Below, one piece after another: positions 12,703 through 20,829 of a DNA stretch of 33,749 nucleotides. A program made the position numbers and the translations under genes. The stretch covers positions 1-33,749 of IMG/VR virus record IMGVR_UViG_3300025759_011171, one strand, 5' to 3'. The stretch is from a virus. Position 1 is the stretch's first letter; the number at the start of each line of letters is the position of its first letter. The notes below the pieces were generated by a model. The model ran no database searches, had not been told where the DNA came from, and saw nothing but the letters and a program-made list of their open reading frames with translations.

Positions 12703-14103
12703 ATGGTTGATCGTTCAGACACTTCTAGAGACAACACCACAGCATACGACCATCCGCAGGAAACTAACCTACTCAATGTGCATAAAGCTATGGAATATAA
12801 TCCATCAGGGCAACCTGTCCTGCGTATTAAAAATTCTACTGGTCCAGGTGATGACGGCAACCTAACCTCAAAGGGTAGGCAAAAAGTTAGTCCCTATGAA
12901 ACTGTGTTCTTCAACACATTCCAATATGGTGTCGAAACAGATGTATGGGAGACTGATGTAACAGGCACTGGCAGTGCCACTCATGCACCAGCCACTAGCC
13001 AAGTACAGTTGAGCATCGCTGGAGACAGTGGCGACAAGGTCATTAGGCAAACTCTTCTCTCACAACGATACGTTCCAGGAAGGACCAGCACGGTGAGTTT
13101 CGCTGTCACGCTTGGAACTCCTGTGGAAGGCATTCGCAAAAGATTTGGAATGTTTGATCAGAATGGAGATGGCTTTTGGTTTGAAGACAGTGGTGTATGG
13201 GCAGATGGCCAACCAATCTATAACTGCACAGTATCAAACGGCGGTACTGACATTGTAACTCCAAGAAGTCAGTGGAGTGATGACAAACTTGACGGCACTA
13301 CAGTAAGTGGCATAACAGCAGACCCAACCAAGATACAATTGGTCAGCTTTGAATATGAATGGTATGGTGCAGGTGAAGTTAAGTTTGGTTGGGTGATTGA
13401 TGGTGCGACCCGCGTAATACACACCCATAAGAATGCCAACAGATATGAACGACCTTGGGCACAGACTCCCTTCCTTCCCATCAGGATGGAAATAGAAGCA
13501 CTGACCACGGTGGCGGGTGGTCCATACACCATGCTCCAAGGATCCAACAGCGTGATTTCAGAAGGCACGGTGGGCAAACTTGGTATCGCACAAAACATCA
13601 GTGCTCCTTTCTATGGCACACGAATGGCAAATGCTTTGTCTTCGGCAGTGACCAAAGACAACTGGTATCCCATTTTGAGCATTAGACTAAAATCCTCAGC
13701 ACTGAATGGAATCGTTTTACCACAGATGTTCCAGGTCGCCACCATCGACAACACCAATATATTTTACAAACTGGTGCGTAATGCTACAATACCAGCGGCA
13801 GTCACGGCAGGTGCGGATGGTCCGCAACCCTGGCTGGACCATCCAGACACAAACGGATTCACTCAGTATCAAACCTATATCAACCCAACCAACATCACGG
13901 TGGCCAATCACGGCAGAATCCTTGACAGTGGATTTGTTATCTCAGGTGGTGGCGGCACGGGTATCGAGTTAGAAGAGAGCACGGCATACCAAATTGGTAG
14001 AAGCAGTTTAGGAACAGTCAGCGATGTATTCACCATCCTGTGTGCATCAAACGGCACAGGTAAAGACGCACTGGCATCTATGACTTGGATTGAACAGCGT
14101 TAA
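12703..14103 (+). CDS. Tail fibre/adhesin-like virion structural protein, 466 aa
   Basis: Beta-rich, Gly/Thr/Ser-rich, no Cys-rich or enzymatic motif. Features: HKAMEYNPSGQPVLRI near the N-terminus; VRFGM-like strands (KRFGMFDQNGDGFWFEDSG); VEFEYEW-type strand (LVSFEYEWYGAGEVKFGW); LPIRMEIEAL; and a C-terminal GRILDSGFVISGGGG-x-GIELEE. This is the composition of marine phage tail fibres or baseplate adhesins, possibly with a lectin-like jelly roll in the middle. The sequence appears more GC-rich than its neighbours by eye. There is no RBS; only 3 nt separate it from the previous stop. It is the leading receptor-binding candidate in this window, by inference. Confidence 0.65.
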   Translation: MVDRSDTSRDNTTAYDHPQETNLLNVHKAMEYNPSGQPVLRIKNSTGPGDDGNLTSKGRQKVSPYETVFFNTFQYGVETDVWETDVTGTGSATHAPATSQVQLSIAGDSGDKVIRQTLLSQRYVPGRTSTVSFAVTLGTPVEGIRKRFGMFDQNGDGFWFEDSGVWADGQPIYNCTVSNGGTDIVTPRSQWSDDKLDGTTVSGITADPTKIQLVSFEYEWYGAGEVKFGWVIDGATRVIHTHKNANRYERPWAQTPFLPIRMEIEALTTVAGGPYTMLQGSNSVISEGTVGKLGIAQNISAPFYGTRMANALSSAVTKDNWYPILSIRLKSSALNGIVLPQMFQVATIDNTNIFYKLVRNATIPAAVTAGADGPQPWLDHPDTNGFTQYQTYINPTNITVANHGRILDSGFVISGGGGTGIELEESTAYQIGRSSLGTVSDVFTILCASNGTGKDALASMTWIEQR

Positions 14104-14106
14104 ATA

Positions 14107-14135
14107 TAGACGTTGGAGTAAAAAGGTAGTATAAT
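14107..14135 (+). promoter_or_regulatory. Promoter, predicted leaderless, before coiled-coil membrane protein
   Basis: TAGACG (14107-14112), 17 nt, TATAAT (14130-14135), then AATCGG and ATG at 14142. Same -10 to ATG distance as at 8293, 28985 and 30471. Confidence 0.6.
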
Positions 14136-14141
14136 AATCGG

Positions 14142-15899
14142 ATGTTTTTAGGTATTCTTACATTATTAGTTGCTCTGTGTATCTCAGGCATTGCAGCTTA
14201 CTATAGTATCATTGGCTTGACTGCGATTTTCGCAGCAGCCTTCTTGCCTATTGTTCTAATGGGCAGTGTGCTAGAAGTTGGTAAGATCTTAACAACTGTC
14301 TGGCTACATCAGAACTGGCATCGTGCGCCTAAGATTATACGTGCCTACTTAACCGGGGCGGTTGTAGTGCTTATGTTTATTACAAGCATGGGCGTGTTTG
14401 GTTTCCTAAGTAAGAGTCATATTGAACAGTCCAGTGTAGGTGCAGAACAGATTGCACTAGCAGAGAACATAGACGATAAGATTACTCGTAGCCAAGCAAA
14501 GATAGAGCGTTGGACAAATGAAATACAGCGTCTGAATACAGGCGGCGACAGCACTAGAATTGACAGTTTGATCGCCAGAGAACAACAGCGTATCAAGGAC
14601 GCTAATGCTAGACTACAGCCACAGATAGATGCTGAAAACGCAAAGATACCTGGACTTAGAACACAAGCACAAACAGAGATTGGGCAGCAGGAAAAACGCC
14701 TAGTGGATGCACAAAAACGTGCAGAGGCTAGTATTAAAGTAGCACAGGACGAACTTACAAGACTAGACAATGACGTAGAAGCATACACCAAGCAGGGTAC
14801 TACAGGTTCAAGTGGATTGTTTAGCAGTTCAACAGACAACGTTGCTAAGGGTGCTGAACTAAGAGCTAGACAAAAGCCTGAGCGTGATAAACTACAGGCT
14901 GACATTGACCAAGCAAAGTCCAACGAACTAGCTATTGCTAGTAGAGTACAAGCAGAAATTAAAGCAATCAACAGTCGTCTAGCAAACAGTATTAAAGAAG
15001 TTGAAGCACGTATTGCTACTATTCGTAAGAGCGTTGATCCAACAGTAAAGAGTGCTAACGAAAATATTGCACGTTATACACTAGAAGCAGGCAATGCCAA
15101 CAAGGGTGTAGATACACGTATTGAAGATCTAGAAAAACAAATAGAAAATGAACAGCCTGTTATTGATCAGCTACGAGAAGAAAAGTTTGTATTTGAGAAA
15201 AAGTACAGACAGTTTGAAGCAGAAGTAGGCCCAGTAAAATACATCGCAGAACTTATCTATGGTGCAGCAGATACGACATTATTAGAAGAAGCGGTGCGTT
15301 GGGTGATAATTATAATAGTAGCAGTTTTTGATCCACTTGCTGTGTGCCTCGTGCTAGCAGGCACAATGAACATAACATGGTGGAGACAAGAACGTGGTTT
15401 CAAAAAAAAAGGAATAGACGAAATAAGGACTAATGCTGCCTTACAGCAAAAGATTGAGGACTTGGAAATGCAGATAAAAGATCATAATAATATACTTGGT
15501 GAGTTAGAAAAACTTATTGACGATAATCTAGCTAACGTAAATCCATTAGAGTATGCTAGACTAAAAGATGAATATGATGGTGTAATTAAACAGCGTGATA
15601 TTCTTGAATTACAGCTAAGTGATATCAAGTCTGAAGCAGAGACTCTAGTAGATAAAGTGGTTACTACAGAAGCAGAACGTGATGATTACAAGAAGAAGTT
15701 AGATAATATTAGCCAAGGTGCTCAGGGTCTAGAAACAAGAATAGTAGAGTTGTTGGAGAGAATCAAAGAATTAGAAAGTGAAGTTGAAAGACGTGATGCT
15801 GTAGTTCTAAAGATGGCTGAGAAATACCAACTAGTTGAAAAGGATACATTTGCAACAGAAGTTGTAGAAGATGCGCAGTCAAATCCTAAAGCAGTATGA
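14142..15899 (+). CDS. Large membrane and coiled-coil phage protein, 585 aa
   Basis: Three membrane segments at the N-terminus (about residues 1-20, 25-48, 68-92; LTGAVVVLMFITSMGVFGFL) and a fourth at about 385-410 (RWVIIIIVAVFDPLAVCLVL). Between and after them are long coiled coils rich in Gln, Glu, Lys and Arg, including SLIAREQQRIKDANARLQPQ and QKIEDLEMQIKDHNN. From memory, proteins with this exact layout and ITSMGVFGFLSKSHIEQ block are common in marine T4-like phages and sometimes annotated as structural. It could span the host envelope during infection or assembly. The last 4 nt overlap the next gene (ATGA). Confidence 0.75.
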   Translation: MFLGILTLLVALCISGIAAYYSIIGLTAIFAAAFLPIVLMGSVLEVGKILTTVWLHQNWHRAPKIIRAYLTGAVVVLMFITSMGVFGFLSKSHIEQSSVGAEQIALAENIDDKITRSQAKIERWTNEIQRLNTGGDSTRIDSLIAREQQRIKDANARLQPQIDAENAKIPGLRTQAQTEIGQQEKRLVDAQKRAEASIKVAQDELTRLDNDVEAYTKQGTTGSSGLFSSSTDNVAKGAELRARQKPERDKLQADIDQAKSNELAIASRVQAEIKAINSRLANSIKEVEARIATIRKSVDPTVKSANENIARYTLEAGNANKGVDTRIEDLEKQIENEQPVIDQLREEKFVFEKKYRQFEAEVGPVKYIAELIYGAADTTLLEEAVRWVIIIIVAVFDPLAVCLVLAGTMNITWWRQERGFKKKGIDEIRTNAALQQKIEDLEMQIKDHNNILGELEKLIDDNLANVNPLEYARLKDEYDGVIKQRDILELQLSDIKSEAETLVDKVVTTEAERDDYKKKLDNISQGAQGLETRIVELLERIKELESEVERRDAVVLKMAEKYQLVEKDTFATEVVEDAQSNPKAV

Positions 15900-16255
15900 C
15901 AAAGACTTTTCTTTTAACTGAGCCTGACTATCTATATGGTACTGACCTATCTATACTAACCTTAATAGGTGATGAATATTTACCGCAGGTTTGTAATCTT
16001 TTAGCAAATTACGAAAAAACTATTACAGTATATAATGCCAATAAAGACTCTGAACTAACTTGGTTAATGAATTGTTATAATGACTGTGATATATGCTTAC
16101 TTAATTGTCAACTAAGTGGCTTCCTTACAGGACTTTTTATTGACAAGCCAAAAACTTACTACTATAATAATATTCTAAGCTATAAAATGTTTAATATGAA
16201 TAGCGGTGATGATCCAGTAACTATATTACTAAACTGGATAACCAATGAGGAATAA
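15896..16255 (+). CDS. Conserved small phage protein, 119 aa
   Basis: Begins MTKTFLLTEPDYLYGTDLSI and contains a Rossmann-like central part (ICLLNCQLSGFLTGLFIDKP) and a Tyr/Asn-rich segment KTYYYNN. No catalytic motif. From memory, such proteins sit beside the large coiled-coil membrane gene in related phages. Coupled to it by ATGA, and directly followed by bS21. Confidence 0.6.
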   Translation: MTKTFLLTEPDYLYGTDLSILTLIGDEYLPQVCNLLANYEKTITVYNANKDSELTWLMNCYNDCDICLLNCQLSGFLTGLFIDKPKTYYYNNILSYKMFNMNSGDDPVTILLNWITNEE

Positions 16256-16501
16256 ATGACAAACAAACATACTAATGTAGATCATGGCTTGAGAAAGTCA
16301 GGACTCAGAGTACAAGTACGTAATAACAATGTTACACAGGCTTATCGTAAATTAAAGCGAAAAATTCAAGAAGACGGAGTTCTTCAAACCTACAAAGATA
16401 AACAATATTATGAAAAGCCTTGTCTTAAACGTAAACGTGAGAGAGCATCTGCTAGGAAACGCTGGTTGAAGCGTCTTCAAGAAATCAACAAAGCCTTATA
16501 A
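16256..16501 (+). CDS. rpsU: Ribosomal protein bS21, phage-encoded
   Basis: 81 aa. The core AYRKLKRKIQEDGVLQTYKDKQYYEKPCLKRKRERASARKR follows the bS21 pattern (R-x-x-K-R-x-x-x-x-x-G-V/L, then YEKP-x-x-x-RKR-x-x-x-x-A-x-K-R). The N-terminal ~25 residues extend beyond the usual start. bS21 sits at the mRNA exit/decoding platform of the 30S subunit and helps initiation; phage copies are well established in marine viruses and thought to replace the host protein. It starts on the base after the previous stop. A way to favour phage mRNAs, including leaderless ones, is conceivable but unproven. Confidence 0.9.
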   Translation: MTNKHTNVDHGLRKSGLRVQVRNNNVTQAYRKLKRKIQEDGVLQTYKDKQYYEKPCLKRKRERASARKRWLKRLQEINKAL

Positions 16502-16506
16502 AACAG

Positions 16507-16535
16507 TTGACAGACACTAATACTTCATGTATAAA
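16507..16535 (+). promoter_or_regulatory. Sigma-70-type promoter of the hsp20-clpS unit
   Basis: TTGACA (16507-16512), 17 nt, TATAAA (16530-16535). The -10 box also reads TATAAATA (16530-16537), so the site could serve both host sigma factor and the late system. Start near 16542; 60-nt leader to ATG 16602. Confidence 0.65.
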
Positions 16536-16601
16536 TATAGATGTAAGTTGCCATTATGGGACTTACACAAGTATATCTTGCTTAACATAAGGAGAAATGC
16601 A

Positions 16602-17039
16602 ATGAATACACGACTAACCACACTCGACATCCCTTCACTACATCGTAACTTTATTGGTATCGATCGCCTACTTGATCGTATGTCATATAATATGAATAAT
16701 GCTAGTGACGGGTATCCCCCATACAACGTAATTAAAGAAGACGAAAATACTTTTGTTATTGAAATTGCAGTAGCAGGTATTCCCAAGGACGGTATTAAGA
16801 TTAATACTCACGAAAGCACCCTTACCGTCGAAGCAACCATTGAAAAGTTAGCTGACGAGAAGGAAAAGGAATATCTACACAAGGGTATTGCTGGCAGACG
16901 TTTTGCCCGCACATTCAATCTAGCAGAGCATGTTTATGTTGATTCTGCTGACGTTGAAAATGGTATTCTTAGCATTAAGCTGGTGCGTGAAGTTCCTGAA
17001 GAACTAAAACCACGTATTATTCCAGTCAATTTTAAATAG
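16602..17039 (+). CDS. Hsp20/IbpA-type small heat-shock protein
   Basis: 145 aa from ATG 16602, which has AAGGAG 7 nt upstream. Alpha-crystallin domain: YNVIKEDENTFVIEIAVAGIP, INTHESTLTVEAT, RRFARTFNLAEHVYVDSADVENGILSIKL, i.e. the conserved A-x-x-x-NGIL/V motif. The C-terminal RIIPVNF provides the I-x-I/V-like tail used in oligomer formation. The family holds unfolding proteins for refolding. Phage Hsp20 is a hallmark of T4-like cyano- and pelagiphages, thought to aid scaffold or capsid folding. It shares a transcript with the ClpS-like gene. Confidence 0.92.
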   Translation: MNTRLTTLDIPSLHRNFIGIDRLLDRMSYNMNNASDGYPPYNVIKEDENTFVIEIAVAGIPKDGIKINTHESTLTVEATIEKLADEKEKEYLHKGIAGRRFARTFNLAEHVYVDSADVENGILSIKLVREVPEELKPRIIPVNFK

Positions 17040-17040
17040 T

Positions 17041-17090
17041 AAATAAGAAGGGGCATGGACCGTCTGGTACTGTAAGTCCCCAACTTATTT
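17041..17090 (+). promoter_or_regulatory. Structured RNA leader before the clpS-like gene
   Basis: AAATAAG (17041-17047) pairs with CTTATTT (17084-17090), then an A-A internal loop, then GGGG (17050-17053) with CCCC (17078-17081), then ACC (17059-17061) with GGT (17066-17068). The stem ends directly before the ribosome binding site GGGAGAG of the ATG at 17102. It has no U-tract, so it is not a standard terminator. It could control translation or processing of the hsp20-clpS transcript. Confidence 0.5.
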
Positions 17091-17101
17091 GGGAGAGAAC
17101 T

Positions 17102-17404
17102 ATGAGTAAAGAACAAGTCAGAACACGACCAACAGTACGCACTGATTTAACTCCTCCTAAAGATTACAAAGTCATTTACGTAAATGATGACGTAACTACA
17201 TTTGAATTTGTGACTCAGAGTCTTATGAGCGTGTTTGAGTATAGGCAAGAGCCAGCAGAAGATAAGACTAAAGAAATTAACAGTAATGGCAGTGGTATTG
17301 TTGCAATACTGCCTTTTGAAATAGCTGAACAAAAAGGCGTAGAAGTTCTAGTAAGTGCTAGGAATAAAGGCTTCCCTCTTGAAGTTAGACTAGAACAAGA
17401 ATAA
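17102..17404 (+). CDS. clpS: ClpS-like adaptor of the Clp protease
   Basis: 100 aa. KVIYVNDDVTTFEFVTQSL matches the ClpS start (LVNDDYTPMEFV); Asn28, Asp29 and Asp30 are the N-degron amino-group contacts. IVAILPFEIAEQKGVEVL and ARNKGFPLEVRLE match the rest of the fold. The His that contacts the N-terminal amine (His66 in E. coli, in VHYQG) is replaced: the aligned stretch reads EINSNG with Asn60. ClpS docks on ClpA through its N-terminal tail, delivers N-degron substrates and blocks ClpAP from ssrA-tagged proteins. Pocket change may narrow or change cargo, while ClpA docking could remain. RBS GGGAGAG. It shares a transcript with Hsp20. Confidence 0.85.
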   Translation: MSKEQVRTRPTVRTDLTPPKDYKVIYVNDDVTTFEFVTQSLMSVFEYRQEPAEDKTKEINSNGSGIVAILPFEIAEQKGVEVLVSARNKGFPLEVRLEQE

Positions 17405-17405
17405 T

Positions 17406-17434
17406 TTGACTTATCTATAATATTACAATATAAT
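17406..17434 (+). promoter_or_regulatory. Promoter, predicted leaderless, of guaC
   Basis: TTGACT (17406-17411), 17 nt, TATAAT (17429-17434), then 7 nt to ATG 17442. No Shine-Dalgarno is present. The -35 box overlaps the region just after the clpS stop. Confidence 0.68.
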
Positions 17435-17441
17435 TTAAAAC

Positions 17442-18539
17442 ATGAGAATAGAAAACGATTTGAAGTTAGATTATTCTAACGTATTGCTACGACCCAAGCG
17501 TAGTACGCTGGCTAGTCGCAAAGAAGTTGATCTTCGTAGATCATATAAGTTTAGAAACTATACGCCAAACTTTCCAGACAATATTGAGGACTATCATTAC
17601 ACTGGTATTCCTATTATAGCTGCTAACATGGATGGCGTTGGTACCTGGGACATGAATGATGTCCTATCCAGACAGGGCATGCTTACTGCTATAGTAAAAC
17701 ACTATCCAATTGCTACGCAAGCGAAAAATTTTAATCATCCTGGTAGTGACTTTGCTGTTTACAGCATGGGCGTTACAGAGGACGACCTAGCTAAATTTAG
17801 AGCAGTAAATGCTGGAGCAACAATTAAATGGGTGTGTATTGATGTTGCCAATGGATATAGTGAACGTTTTATTGATTTTGTAGCAAGATTCAGAGACGAG
17901 TTTCCAGACAAGGTTATCATGGCAGGTAACGTTGTCACAGGAGACATTACAGAGGAGTTAATACTACGTGGAGCAGATATTATTAAGGTAGGGATCGGTC
18001 CTGGCAGTGTATGTACTACTAGGATCCAAACTGGGGTTGGCTATCCTCAGTTGTCTGCTGTTATTGAATGTGCAGACGCCGCTCATGGGCTGGGCGGGCA
18101 TATCATTGCTGATGGTGGATGCACTTGTCCTGGTGATGTTAGTAAGGCATTTGCTGGTGGAGCAGATTTTGTGATGCTAGGGGGTATGCTAGCAGGACAC
18201 AATGAAGGCGGCGGTGAAGTAATTACAAAATACTATCGCAATGGTGAGATTAATGAAGACGGTAATTGGGTATTAGACGAACGCAAGTTTATTGAGTTCT
18301 ATGGCATGAGCTCAGAGGCAGCAAATGACAAACACTTTGGTGGCCTCAAAGAATATCGCAGTAGTGAAGGTAGAGAAGTGATGGTGCCTTATAAAGGTGA
18401 AGTAGCAGATACTATTCAGGACTTGCTTGGTGGTATTCGTAGTACCTGCACTTATGTTGGGGCAAAACGTCTCAAGGATATTTCAAAGTGTACAACATTT
18501 ATTCGTTGTACAGACACACACAATAGGACATATGAATGA
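17442..18539 (+). CDS. guaC: GMP reductase
   Basis: 365 aa, slightly longer than bacterial GuaC (about 347). N-terminus [18 protein letters not shown], typical of Gua[15 protein letters not shown]; the phosphate/catalytic loop [17 protein letters not shown] with catalytic Cys191; [21 protein letters not shown]; and the GuaC-specific flap [13 protein letters not shown] followed by [12 protein letters not shown] and [12 protein letters not shown]. No CBS domains, which excludes IMP dehydrogenase. It reduces GMP to IMP with NADPH, releasing ammonia, and so could push guanine nucleotides from host RNA toward adenine nucleotides for an AT-rich phage genome. It has its own promoter. The last 4 nt overlap a 24-codon ORF. 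Confidence 0.93.
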   Translation: MRIENDLKLDYSNVLLRPKRSTLASRKEVDLRRSYKFRNYTPNFPDNIEDYHYTGIPIIAANMDGVGTWDMNDVLSRQGMLTAIVKHYPIATQAKNFNHPGSDFAVYSMGVTEDDLAKFRAVNAGATIKWVCIDVANGYSERFIDFVARFRDEFPDKVIMAGNVVTGDITEELILRGADIIKVGIGPGSVCTTRIQTGVGYPQLSAVIECADAAHGLGGHIIADGGCTCPGDVSKAFAGGADFVMLGGMLAGHNEGGGEVITKYYRNGEINEDGNWVLDERKFIEFYGMSSEAANDKHFGGLKEYRSSEGREVMVPYKGEVADTIQDLLGGIRSTCTYVGAKRLKDISKCTTFIRCTDTHNRTYE

Positions 18540-18610
18540 GCAATCAACATAATCCAGATCGTAGGCTCTGGATGTACGGTGGTTTACGTAGAGGCTTTAT
18601 AAGTAAATGA
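18536..18610 (+). CDS. 24-codon micro-ORF between guaC and the next gene
   Basis: [24 protein letters not shown]. It overlaps the guaC stop by ATGA (18536-18539) and the following start by ATGA (18607-18610), so ribosomes could pass through all three genes without release. It may be a real micropeptide or just a bridge for translational coupling. No family known. Confidence 0.45.
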   Translation: MSNQHNPDRRLWMYGGLRRGFISK

Positions 18611-19296
18611 CTGGTTTTTTCCATTTTGATGAAGATGATCATTTACAAGATCGCTATATATCAAGTGATATAGACCCTGTAGCACTTAGTTGTTGGGCAC
18701 ATGAAAGGAAAATAATTCTTATCGAATCCCTTTATACTAATGCTAATGAACGACCAATAATTTCAAACAATCAAAGAAAACTTGCTACAGAAATAAGAGA
18801 ATACTATGGAAATAAATTCCTACTAATGCAATTAAAAGGTGAAACTCTTACTAAGTTCAGGCATGAACTGTTAGGATTTCTAGCACAAGAAGATAAAAAC
18901 AGGATTAGTCATAACATTATTGGTATGATTGCCACTCTGCCTAGACTTTATAACGAAGATAAATTGTTAGATAAATTACGTAAAGAGTACAACAACACAC
19001 CTTGGCTGGCTAGTGAACCACACGGCAAGGAAATATCCACTACACTAACATTTATTGATAGTCACATTAAAAAAGCATTTAGGCACCATGGTCAATCACG
19101 TATAGAATGGTTGTGTTATTGGTGCCACGATGAAAATGATCGCTTGTATATGCTGGAAATGGATTTAAATTGTCCCTTCCGCAACTTTTGGCAAAAGACT
19201 ATTGAACATCCGTTCCCAGTCAAGGGTTCACCCATTAAGCATGAGGCTAAGGACGGGCTACATTACTACACATTGACTGACTGGGAAATCTTATAA
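18607..19296 (+). CDS. Hypothetical phage protein, 229 aa
   Basis: Begins [20 protein letters not shown]. It contains a basic helical middle (ETLTKFRHELLGFLAQEDK), IEWLCYWCHDENDRLYMLEMDLN, with two Cys and a His that might bind metal, and NCPFRNFWQK. No signal peptide or membrane span. I recognise no family. It is coupled by ATGA to the micro-ORF, hence probably in the guaC operon; its last bases overlap a late promoter that serves the following gene. Confidence 0.6.
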   Translation: MTGFFHFDEDDHLQDRYISSDIDPVALSCWAHERKIILIESLYTNANERPIISNNQRKLATEIREYYGNKFLLMQLKGETLTKFRHELLGFLAQEDKNRISHNIIGMIATLPRLYNEDKLLDKLRKEYNNTPWLASEPHGKEISTTLTFIDSHIKKAFRHHGQSRIEWLCYWCHDENDRLYMLEMDLNCPFRNFWQKTIEHPFPVKGSPIKHEAKDGLHYYTLTDWEIL

Positions 19297-19299
19297 ATA
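19292..19299 (+). promoter_or_regulatory. Late promoter box TATAAATA, near-leaderless
   Basis: Perfect TATAAATA followed by CTTTACT and ATG at 19307. It overlaps the stop of the previous gene. Best late-box match with such short spacing in this window. Confidence 0.65.
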
Positions 19300-19306
19300 C
19301 TTTACT

Positions 19307-20707
19307 ATGTTATTAAAAGATTTGCTTGAAAGTGTAGGATTCCCCAATCGCAAGTCCGGCGATGAATTTTACAATCCCAAAGATGAAACTGATACTTCTA
19401 CATTCGTAGAGCTTATTCTGTGGCCTGACAGCTCAACACGGTTTGAAAATCCTGAGCAGAGAGATCAAGCTCTTAAGAGTTTCATGGATAAGGTCCAGGG
19501 TAAAATTTATATAACAAACAAGCCCAACGCAGGCATGCTAGGTCTTTATATAGTTCATATGAACACAGCCGGCGCTGATGAATATTATGTGCGGTATGTA
19601 AAGAACGTTGCTAATCCAGCAGGCATTATGACAGACATTCCTGCTAATGCGAAAGCAGCCGGTCATGGCGGTTATAAGTTTGGCAGTAAAGTAGCTCGCA
19701 AAGAAGCATATCCTATCAAGCCAAGTAATGTTTTTACAAGTGAAGGACCATATAATCCAGCACAGATTCCTGTAGCTATAAACAAGGCACAGGGTATTCC
19801 AGCTGAACTAAAAACACAGATGGTTAATTATCTAACAGCTCTTAGCAAAGGTGATAAAGAATTTGTAATTGTTGGGGGTAATGACTATCGTGAAGTTCAT
19901 GAAAACTACACTGGAGAGTTTGCTGCTCCGATAGCACTTATTAAGGGTCTTATTAGTAATCAGGATGTTAGACAAAAAGCAGAAGCAGCTCTACTTGGCG
20001 GTGAGAAGTTTGATAATTGTAAGATTATTTTCCCACTTAGTGCTACAGAGAAACTTGTAGATAGTAAACTAGTTGCACCCAATGGTCGTGTTGTAGGTAT
20101 TAGTTCAAAAGCAAAACGCAGCGGCGGCGCCGCTGCAAGTCTTACTGGCTTGGCTGACACTATTAAGCAGAAGCGCGAAGACAGTGACTTCCAACCAATT
20201 CTCAAAGAATTTGCTGATGTTGTAGACATGATTGAAACTGTAAACAACATGAGCGCAGAAGCAGGATTTATTCAGCTATGCTTAGATCAAAAGATCATTG
20301 ATGACCAAGATGCAAGTGTAATCGCTAACGGTATTAAACAAGCAAAAGCAGGACAAAAGAGCACACTGGATGATTTGACACCCAGACTACAAAACCTAGT
20401 TGGACAGTATGGCGCTGACACTGATAATCCACGCTATAATATCATTTACCATGCTACTGCTGCTCTTAGCAGACAGCTGGGTATTAAATTAGCAGACATG
20501 GATATCACCGGTGCTGTTAAAGCAATCCTAAACTTTAGTACAATGTGTCAGATCTATGCTGGCACAAGCAAAGCCGGAAGTGATATTAAAATGGATACCT
20601 TCAAGATGGTCTGGCCACCACAGTATGAAGGAACAGTTGTTATTGATACAGCAAAGAACTTCACAAGTACTGAAATACGTGGCAAGTTAGGCTTTAAGTT
20701 CAAATAA
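19307..20707 (+). CDS. Large late phage protein, possible head-packaged protein, 466 aa
   Basis: Begins MLLKDLLESVG, again like a capsid-targeting leader with a gp21-type L-x-E site (LLE at residues 6-8); compare MQFKDLITET at 10711. The rest is soluble and alpha/beta: GYKFGSKVARKEAYPIKP, EFVIVGGNDYREVHENYTGEF, IIFPLSATEKLVDSKLVAPNG, and RVVGISSKAKRSGGAAASL. The last segment is like a Gly-Ser-rich substrate loop, but no known enzyme family is recognised. It ends with EIRGKLGFKFK. It has a strong late promoter. It could be an injected enzyme or internal head protein; this is inference from leader and promoter only. Confidence 0.65.
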   Translation: MLLKDLLESVGFPNRKSGDEFYNPKDETDTSTFVELILWPDSSTRFENPEQRDQALKSFMDKVQGKIYITNKPNAGMLGLYIVHMNTAGADEYYVRYVKNVANPAGIMTDIPANAKAAGHGGYKFGSKVARKEAYPIKPSNVFTSEGPYNPAQIPVAINKAQGIPAELKTQMVNYLTALSKGDKEFVIVGGNDYREVHENYTGEFAAPIALIKGLISNQDVRQKAEAALLGGEKFDNCKIIFPLSATEKLVDSKLVAPNGRVVGISSKAKRSGGAAASLTGLADTIKQKREDSDFQPILKEFADVVDMIETVNNMSAEAGFIQLCLDQKIIDDQDASVIANGIKQAKAGQKSTLDDLTPRLQNLVGQYGADTDNPRYNIIYHATAALSRQLGIKLADMDITGAVKAILNFSTMCQIYAGTSKAGSDIKMDTFKMVWPPQYEGTVVIDTAKNFTSTEIRGKLGFKFK

Positions 20708-20708
20708 G

Positions 20709-20715
20709 ATAAATA
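20709..20715 (+). promoter_or_regulatory. Late promoter box ATAAATA
   Basis: GATAAATAGT just after the stop at 20707. Unlike other late boxes here, the next clear start (20830) is about 115 nt away, behind a chain of hairpins. Confidence 0.5.
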
Positions 20716-20717
20716 GT

Positions 20718-20802
20718 GTTGTACTATTACAGTACAGTATGGCATGACGCATGCCTCAAAAGCGCGACGCCGGAAAAGACCGGGGTATTGCTTTCCTCAA
20801 GC
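20718..20802 (+). ncRNA. Multi-hairpin leader or small RNA
   Basis: Four consecutive hairpins: TGTACT/AGTACA (20720-20736), GGCATG/CATGCC (20741-20755), CCGG/CCGG (20770-20783), and GCTT/AAGC (20790-20802). The frame in this region is open but has no RBS, and the compact hairpins argue for RNA function. It lies between a late promoter and the small protein at 20830 and could be a regulatory 5' leader or a separate small RNA. It does not match a riboswitch I can name. Confidence 0.4.
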
Positions 20803-20829
20803 ACACACATATACACATGGAGAAAAGAA

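Noticed and set aside
14417-14971. 184-aa minus-strand frame rich in Ser, Cys and Leu
   Set aside because: Antisense of the coiled-coil region of the 585-aa protein; no RBS or promoter and the composition mirrors the sense codons.
17041-17090. Stem-loop as rho-independent terminator
   Set aside because: No T-run follows and the stem leads directly into the clpS ribosome binding site.
17442-18539. Call as IMP dehydrogenase
   Set aside because: No CBS insert, and the flap region [13 protein letters not shown] with [12 protein letters not shown] is that of GMP reductase.
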